A DNA stretch of 47,645 nt from Pseudomonadales bacterium (GTDB lineage: Bacteria; Pseudomonadota; Gammaproteobacteria; Pseudomonadales; Azotimanducaceae). The stretch is taken from the NCBI GenBank assembly GCA_022827245.1, contig JAJDTI010000155.1, positions 1 through 47,645 of the forward strand, read 5' to 3'. Below, piece by piece: positions 43,006 through 47,645 of this stretch (the stretch's first letter is position 1; each line of letters starts with the position of its first letter). A program made the position numbers and the translations under genes. A model generated the notes under the pieces. That model made no database searches. It was not told the origin of the DNA and saw nothing but the letters and a program-made list of their open reading frames with translations.

Positions 43006-44166
43006 TTAGAAATAACTCAGCCATGGTTTGTTGCGCTTCTCGCGATGCTTGTAGGACGCGAAAGCTCTGGCGATGGGATAGTGCGCCAGCACGAGGGCGG
43101 CGGTTCCCACCCAAATCCAGGCAACGTTGCTCAAGCCGAAACGTTCCCCGTGTGTTGGCCCAAACATCAGAAACAGGACCGAGTATGCTGCCAACAGGAC
43201 GTACAGATGCACTACGTAAATGAACAGCGGCACGGAACCGAAGTCCTGAATCGCGCCCAACAAACGGTTACGCTCGGGGATCGACTCGAACCGGGCCAGC
43301 AGCACAAGGCCGATACCCAACGTGATCAACAGGAAATCGAGAGAAGGTGGGTACTTTGTGAAGTTGAGGAACGACATGACCGTCTCGACCGGGGTCTCCC
43401 CCGCCGACCACGGCAGCGCCTCCCCGTAGAGATTCAGACCCCGCAGCAGGAGCAGTAGCACCAGGCACGACGTCCCCAGGGCGAGCAGCGCTTTCCGTCT
43501 TCTCGGCGTTGAAACGGATTGCGCGTACAGAGGCCCGGCGAAATAGCCGAGAAGGATGACTCCGAACCATGGCAGCGCGGGATACGATACGTTGATCGTC
43601 AACCCCCCGACCTGGCCGAGGTCGCCGGGGTCGTGAAGCAAGGTCCACAGCACATACCCGGGCCCGCCGGGTTCGAAATCGATCGGTCCGAGGAGGTCAT
43701 GTCCGAAGACAATCAGGAGGCCCAGGGCGCCAACCCACCAGTAGTTGAGTCGGCAAGCCAGTGAAAGCCCGATCATGCACAGGCCGATGGCCCAGAGTAC
43801 CTGCAGGAACAGGAATGAGGGGAAGCTGTCGGCCCAGACGAGATAGTAGAGAACCAGCTCGATCAAGACGATGACCAGGCCGCGCTTGAACAGAAACTCG
43901 GTTGGTGATCGATACTGACCCTTGGCCGGGTGAGCGTACAGCCACGCCGAGAGGCCCGCCAGGAAAATGAATATCGGCGCACAAAGGTGGGTAAGGTAGC
44001 GCGTGATGAACAGATCGGGATCAATGGACTCGAACATCGGGTCGCCGGTCCGTGTGTGCATGTAGAAGCGCTCGCGAACGTGATCCAGCATCATCAGCAG
44101 GATGACGACGCCCCGCAGGATGTCGAGCGACGCGATCCGGGTTGCGGCGGGACTCTCGTTGGTCAC
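43006..44166 (-). CDS. Membrane acyltransferase-like protein (DUF1624/HGSNAT type)
   Basis: 386 residues, GTG start at 44166, with about ten TM helices. The N-terminal RIASLDILRGVVILLMMLDH with the conserved Arg/Asp/His is the signature of the heparan-glucosaminide N-acetyltransferase-like/DUF1624 family, which moves acetyl groups across membranes. A longer frame to 44301 would overlap the receptor gene. It sits between the receptor and the ATPase (20 bases), so it is probably in one operon. Substrate unknown; acetylation of an envelope glycan or siderophore is possible. Confidence 0.82.
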   Translation of the reverse strand: MTNESPAATRIASLDILRGVVILLMMLDHVRERFYMHTRTGDPMFESIDPDLFITRYLTHLCAPIFIFLAGLSAWLYAHPAKGQYRSPTEFLFKRGLVIVLIELVLYYLVWADSFPSFLFLQVLWAIGLCMIGLSLACRLNYWWVGALGLLIVFGHDLLGPIDFEPGGPGYVLWTLLHDPGDLGQVGGLTINVSYPALPWFGVILLGYFAGPLYAQSVSTPRRRKALLALGTSCLVLLLLLRGLNLYGEALPWSAGETPVETVMSFLNFTKYPPSLDFLLITLGIGLVLLARFESIPERNRLLGAIQDFGSVPLFIYVVHLYVLLAAYSVLFLMFGPTHGERFGLSNVAWIWVGTAALVLAHYPIARAFASYKHREKRNKPWLSYF

Positions 44167-44243
44167 GGCTAATGGTGCACGGAAAGATGACGGTAGCGGG
44201 CCGAGGCGCAACCGGTCGTGGTTGCGCCCCAGACCCGCTCCGG

Positions 44244-46445
44244 CTAGAACGAATAGGACGCCGTTACGCGGTAGCGGCGGGGTGCGCCCGGTCCGACCCA
44301 AACGTCGGCGTACGAATTGGTGTAGTACTCCTCGTCGAACGCGTTGTCCAGGTCAAGGCGAACGGCGAAACGCTCGGTGGGGTTGACCTGGCCAAAGAAC
44401 CGCGCCGTCGTATAGCTGGGCAAGGTGAAGTCAAAGGCCGTAAAACCAAGACGCTGGTCGGTGTGTTGAAAACCGGCGCCGACGTGCGCAGCCATGCCGC
44501 CTACTCGGAAGCCCTGGCTGATTTGCAGATTCACCTGGTGTTCCGGCGAGTTGATGAGTGGGTCACCGGCCTCAATGGTCACACCCCAATCCGCTTCGAG
44601 ACTGGTGGTGGTGAATTCGGCGTCCGTGTACGCGTAGGAAAGCCATAGCTTGAAGCCGTTCTCGAAGGCGAGGTCCGCGTCGACTTCAAACCCGCGGCTG
44701 CGCGCCTCTCCGACGTCATGGGAGAACCAGCCTGCAGCCACGGCCGCTGGGCGATCGTCGTTCACCAGAATGTTGCTCTGATCGATCTCGAACAGCGAAA
44801 GCGTGAGGGAGCCGGAGACGCCTTCGGAAAACTGGGCCATGTCCAGTTTCAGGCCAATCTCCGCAGACTCCGTGAGGTTGGGCGCAAACTGGTTGCCTCG
44901 ATAGTCAGACCCTGGTTGCTGCCGGAAGCCTTCGCCATAGGAGGCGTAGAGGCTCAAGCCCTCGTTGACCAGGTAAACCGCCCCAAACTGCGGCGAAACG
45001 CGACTGTCCGATGACGTGGCCGTCCTTGCGGGAACCGCGTTGAGGTTGGTCAAGTCGTGCTCGAAGTCATCCCAGCGAAGGCCTATGCGTACCTGCAACC
45101 GATCGGTGATGTCGATCTGGTCCTGCAGGTAGATGCCGAATCCTGTCAGCTCTTCGTTTCGGTTCGTGTTCGGGCCAGGCACGGGCTGCGGAAACTGGCC
45201 ATAGACCGGATTGAACACGTCCAGGAGAAGATACGCTGCCGGATCGAGCGTGCTGATGTCGGTGTCCCCCGGAAACCAGCCCGGCCGGTAACGCAGGATG
45301 AAGTGGCTGATGTCGAAACGGTCATAGTCGGCGCCGACAAGCAGTCTGTGACGCAGTGAGCCGGTGTTGAAGTCACCCGCAACTTCAGCGCGGGCCACGG
45401 AGTAGTCCGACTCGAAGTTCCGATAGCGGAAAAACCGTGACAGGCTTCGACCATCCAGGAAGTAGGTCTGGCGTCCGCCGAAGTTCGTTTCCGATGCGTT
45501 GCCTTCGAAAGACGTGTCTCGGTAGCCAAGACCGGCCAGGAGACTCCAGTTGTCGGAGAAGTTGTGCTGGGCTTCGAGCTGATGGCCGAGCACCTCGGTC
45601 TCGATGGGCCCGTCGCCGGGTTCGCCAACGAAAGTCTCACGCGGCGTGAAGCCATAGGTTTCCGAATAGGCGACACCTCGATCGAAGGGAATCTCCTGCT
45701 CCGTGAACTCCAGTTCGTACGTCACGCTGGTCGTCTCGGAGATATCCCAGGTGGCCGACGGATAGAGGCCCAGGCGCCCGGTTTCGACCGTATCCCTGAA
45801 GCTCTCTGCATCCTCGTGGAATGCCACGATGCGCAGCCCCAGCTCGTCGTTGGCTCCCGCCGTGGTTTGGAAATCCCCTTCGAAACGCATCTGGTCCCAG
45901 CGGCCGAGGGTGGCGCGGAAGTCCCCCGCCCTCTCGAACTGGGGCCGCTTGGTGACAAGATTGACCGTGCCGCCGGGCTCGCCTCGGCCGAACAGGGCCG
46001 AGCGCGGCCCCTTGAGCACTTCCACGGACTCGATGCCCACCAGGTCCCGCGGACCCGCGAACCCGCGGCCGGCATTGAAGCCGTTCACCAGGAAGCCGCT
46101 GGGCAGATTGATGTCGCCCGAGAAGCCGCGAACGGAAAAGCTGTTCCACAAGCCGCCGAAGTTGTTTTGGCGTGCAACGGATGCGGATAGGTCGAGCGCG
46201 TCATCGAGGCTGATCGCACCGACTTCGCGAAGCAGGTCTTCCGCGATGATCTGATCCGCGGATGGTTGTTCGAGACTGTCGAAGTTCCCCTGGTACGCGC
46301 GGCGCTTGCCAATCACGAAAACTTCCTCGACGACTGTCTCGGCGTCGGCGGTCGGTGTTGCTTGGGCTGCGGCAGGCAGGGCGTATGGAAATGTGAGTGC
46401 GGCGGCGAACGCGAGCGCCACCGGCTTGGAACGGTGTTTGGTCAC
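44244..46445 (-). CDS. TonB-dependent siderophore-type receptor
   Basis: 733 residues from GTG 46445; GTG 46499 is an in-frame alternative, but the later start gives a cleaner signal peptide (SKPVALAFAAALTFPYALPA, cleavage near AAAQ). Plug segments are SLDDALDLSASV, FSVRGFSGDINLPSGFLVNG and SVEVLKGPRSALFGRGEPGG, typical of ferrisiderophore (FhuE/FpvA-like) receptors. The barrel ends YRVTASYSF. It would import a ferric siderophore with TonB energy. The DNA here is lower in G+C than the RiPP block. Confidence 0.92.
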   Translation of the reverse strand: MTKHRSKPVALAFAAALTFPYALPAAAQATPTADAETVVEEVFVIGKRRAYQGNFDSLEQPSADQIIAEDLLREVGAISLDDALDLSASVARQNNFGGLWNSFSVRGFSGDINLPSGFLVNGFNAGRGFAGPRDLVGIESVEVLKGPRSALFGRGEPGGTVNLVTKRPQFERAGDFRATLGRWDQMRFEGDFQTTAGANDELGLRIVAFHEDAESFRDTVETGRLGLYPSATWDISETTSVTYELEFTEQEIPFDRGVAYSETYGFTPRETFVGEPGDGPIETEVLGHQLEAQHNFSDNWSLLAGLGYRDTSFEGNASETNFGGRQTYFLDGRSLSRFFRYRNFESDYSVARAEVAGDFNTGSLRHRLLVGADYDRFDISHFILRYRPGWFPGDTDISTLDPAAYLLLDVFNPVYGQFPQPVPGPNTNRNEELTGFGIYLQDQIDITDRLQVRIGLRWDDFEHDLTNLNAVPARTATSSDSRVSPQFGAVYLVNEGLSLYASYGEGFRQQPGSDYRGNQFAPNLTESAEIGLKLDMAQFSEGVSGSLTLSLFEIDQSNILVNDDRPAAVAAGWFSHDVGEARSRGFEVDADLAFENGFKLWLSYAYTDAEFTTTSLEADWGVTIEAGDPLINSPEHQVNLQISQGFRVGGMAAHVGAGFQHTDQRLGFTAFDFTLPSYTTARFFGQVNPTERFAVRLDLDNAFDEEYYTNSYADVWVGPGAPRRYRVTASYSF

Positions 46446-46533
46446 TTTTCTCAATCCGTAAACGTTCTGAAACACTGCAAAGCCAAGAGCGCAGCGCACA
46501 TACGCGCAGACGCTCCTGGCCGTGCAAGGAAAT

Positions 46534-46839
46534 CTAGAAGCTTTGGATTGAAGGAGGACCTGTCGGCGGAGGTCGGATCGAGCGGAGGCGCTTTAGCGGT
46601 AGCTGTCTCGCGGATTGGGGTACCGCGGAGACGAAGGCGATGAAAACTGACGCATTGAGATCTGCAGTCGGAAGGAGTCCTTCCTGCTCATCGGTCGAGA
46701 TTGCATGACAGACGACGCCATCGTGCGCGTGGGGACCCGGGCCGAACTCACTCGCATGGGCAACGGAGAGTGCTTGCCCCGCGAGGAAAAGCGCTATGGC
46801 GAGCCTTGACACCCAGTTGTGCTGAGTGATCAGCGGCAT
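46534..46839 (-). CDS. Small exported His/Cys protein (DUF2946-like?)
   Basis: 101 residues from ATG 46839; a GTG 15 bases upstream is possible. Signal peptide (WVSRLAIALFLAGQALSVAHA), then PHAHDGVVCH with clustered His and a Cys, and a Pro-rich tail (RSIRPPPTGPPS). Small proteins with this look (DUF2946-like) often lie directly upstream of TonB receptors, as here, and may bind metal. Family assignment is tentative. Confidence 0.65.
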   Translation of the reverse strand: MPLITQHNWVSRLAIALFLAGQALSVAHASEFGPGPHAHDGVVCHAISTDEQEGLLPTADLNASVFIAFVSAVPQSARQLPLKRLRSIRPPPTGPPSIQSF

Positions 46840-46909
46840 GAAGTCTCTGTGCACGACTGGGGTCCCTGCGCAGTTCGCGCGCCTCGTTATGCTAGCAAAC
46901 GATCGAAAG

Positions 46910-46928
46910 GCGGGGTGGGGAGCCCCGC
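46910..46928 (-). terminator. Possible terminator of ilvD
   Basis: Hairpin GCGGGG (46910-46915) with CCCCGC (46923-46928), 7-base loop, 8 bases past the ilvD stop when read on the minus strand. It is followed there by only a short T run (CTTTCG), so strength is doubtful. Confidence 0.4.
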
Positions 46929-46936
46929 GAAGAGCG

Positions 46937-47645
46937 TCATGCGTCCGTAACGGCTCCCTCGCTCGCGGAACTCACCAGCCGCGCGTACTTCGCGAGTACG
47001 CCCTTGCGCGCATAGGGCTCCGGCGGCGTCCACGCGGCACGCCGCCGGGCGAGTTCCTCGTCGGAGAGCGCCACGTCGATGCGCCGGCGTTCCGCGTCGA
47101 TCGTGATCTCGTCGCCGTCCTCGAGCAGCGCGATGGGTCCGCCTTCGAAGGCCTCCGGCGTGATGTGCCCGATGACGAAACCGTGCGAGCCCCCCGAGAA
47201 CCGTCCGTCGGTGATGAGGGCCACGTCCTCGGACAGGCCGCGGCCGTTGATGGCGCTGGTCGGGCTCAGCATCTCGCGCATGCCCGGTCCGCCGCGCGGT
47301 CCCTCGTAACGCACCACGACCACGTCGCCGCGCTCGACGCTGCCGTCCATGATGGCGGCCATGGCGGCTTCCTCGCCGTGATAGACCTTCGCGCGTCCCG
47401 TGAACGCGAGGCCCTCGTGACCGGTGATCTTGGCGACCGCCCCGGTCGGCGCGAGGTTGCCGTAGAGCACGACGAGGTGGCTGTCCGGCTTGATGGGGTT
47501 CGAGAGGGGTCGGATGATCCGCTGTCCCTCGGGATACGGCGCGACGTCTTCGAGATCTTCCGCCAGGGTCTGGCCGGTCACGGTCAGGCAGTCGCCGTGC
47601 AGCATGCCGGCGTCGAGGAGGGTCTTCATGAGCGGTCGGATGCCG
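46937..47645 (-). CDS. ilvD: Dihydroxy-acid dehydratase, C-terminal part (cut by window end)
   Basis: About 236 residues are visible; the frame stays open to the window edge, so the N-terminal part is outside. It dehydrates dihydroxy-acids in valine/isoleucine synthesis with an Fe-S cluster. Visible signatures are [27 protein letters not shown] and [18 protein letters not shown]. The Met at 47629 is internal and is not the start. The set lgt, thyA, folA, ilvD in one region supports gammaproteobacterial origin. Confidence 0.95.
   Translation of the reverse strand, partial: GIRPLMKTLLDAGMLHGDCLTVTGQTLAEDLEDVAPYPEGQRIIRPLSNPIKPDSHLVVLYGNLAPTGAVAKITGHEGLAFTGRAKVYHGEEAAMAAIMDGSVERGDVVVVRYEGPRGGPGMREMLSPTSAINGRGLSEDVALITDGRFSGGSHGFVIGHITPEAFEGGPIALLEDGDEITIDAERRRIDVALSDEELARRRAAWTPPEPYARKGVLAKYARLVSSASEGAVTDA

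Noticed and set aside
1..47645. CRISPR arrays, tRNA/rRNA genes, insertion sequences or integrases
   Set aside because: No periodic repeat-spacer pattern, cloverleaf-like or transposase/integrase-like sequence was found on reading; a covariance-model or profile search could still find something small.

Overview
The window is G+C-rich, gene-dense DNA that reads as a gammaproteobacterium. It has an outer membrane (two TonB receptors, a porin-like barrel). The order lgt-thyA ... folA ... ilvD is the arrangement I recall from Pseudomonas-like genomes, but here each interval is stretched by inserted genes. No tRNA, rRNA, transposase or CRISPR array was seen.

Layout. 1-138: a large inverted repeat. 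139-3540 (minus): an SDR dehydrogenase, a Rieske oxygenase and a class III aminotransferase, a probable catabolic set. 3585-5985: an NRDE/TANGO2 protein, then lgt and thyA overlapping by 4 bases. 5989-26518: an accessory block of about 20 kb lying between thyA and folA. It holds an MMPL/RND exporter, a complete NHLM-type peptide exporter (adaptor plus two ABC proteins), a run of unusual maturation enzymes, a small precursor on the opposite strand, an amidohydrolase, a LolA-like protein, a barrel protein and a flavin halogenase. 26536-35551: folA, an S9 peptidase, an AcoX-like kinase, two small minus-strand genes, fabV, hemE and a TonB receptor. 35558-37673 (minus): a SMUG-like glycosylase and two secreted proteins. 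37819-39582: a DUF3604 protein. 39559-46839 (minus): an ABC exporter with two permeases, a membrane acyltransferase, a TonB siderophore-type receptor and a small His/Cys exported protein; parts of this are visibly lower in G+C. 46937-47645: the C-terminal part of ilvD, cut by the window end.

The exciting part is 8383-26518, an apparently unusual RiPP pathway. A precursor of 83 residues has an NHLP (nitrile-hydratase-like) leader ending in Ala-Gly and a predicted core of only five residues, LCCCW. A fused RRE + E1-like + YcaO cyclodehydratase could turn the three Cys into consecutive thiazolines, and a tryptophan-halogenase-family enzyme could act on the single Trp. Two proteins in the same operon have architectures I do not know: (i) an NHLP leader fused through a Gly-Gly site to a terpene-cyclase-like alpha/alpha toroid, the leader aligning without gaps to the real precursor (28 identities in 61 positions by hand count); (ii) an AlkB-type di-iron membrane hydroxylase fused to a GlnE-like adenylyltransferase half whose metal-binding residues are lost. 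A conserved-looking unknown of 372 residues completes the operon. Export would be by the NHLM C39/ABC pair, with an adaptor lacking the usual hairpin. The product, and the order of steps, are inference.
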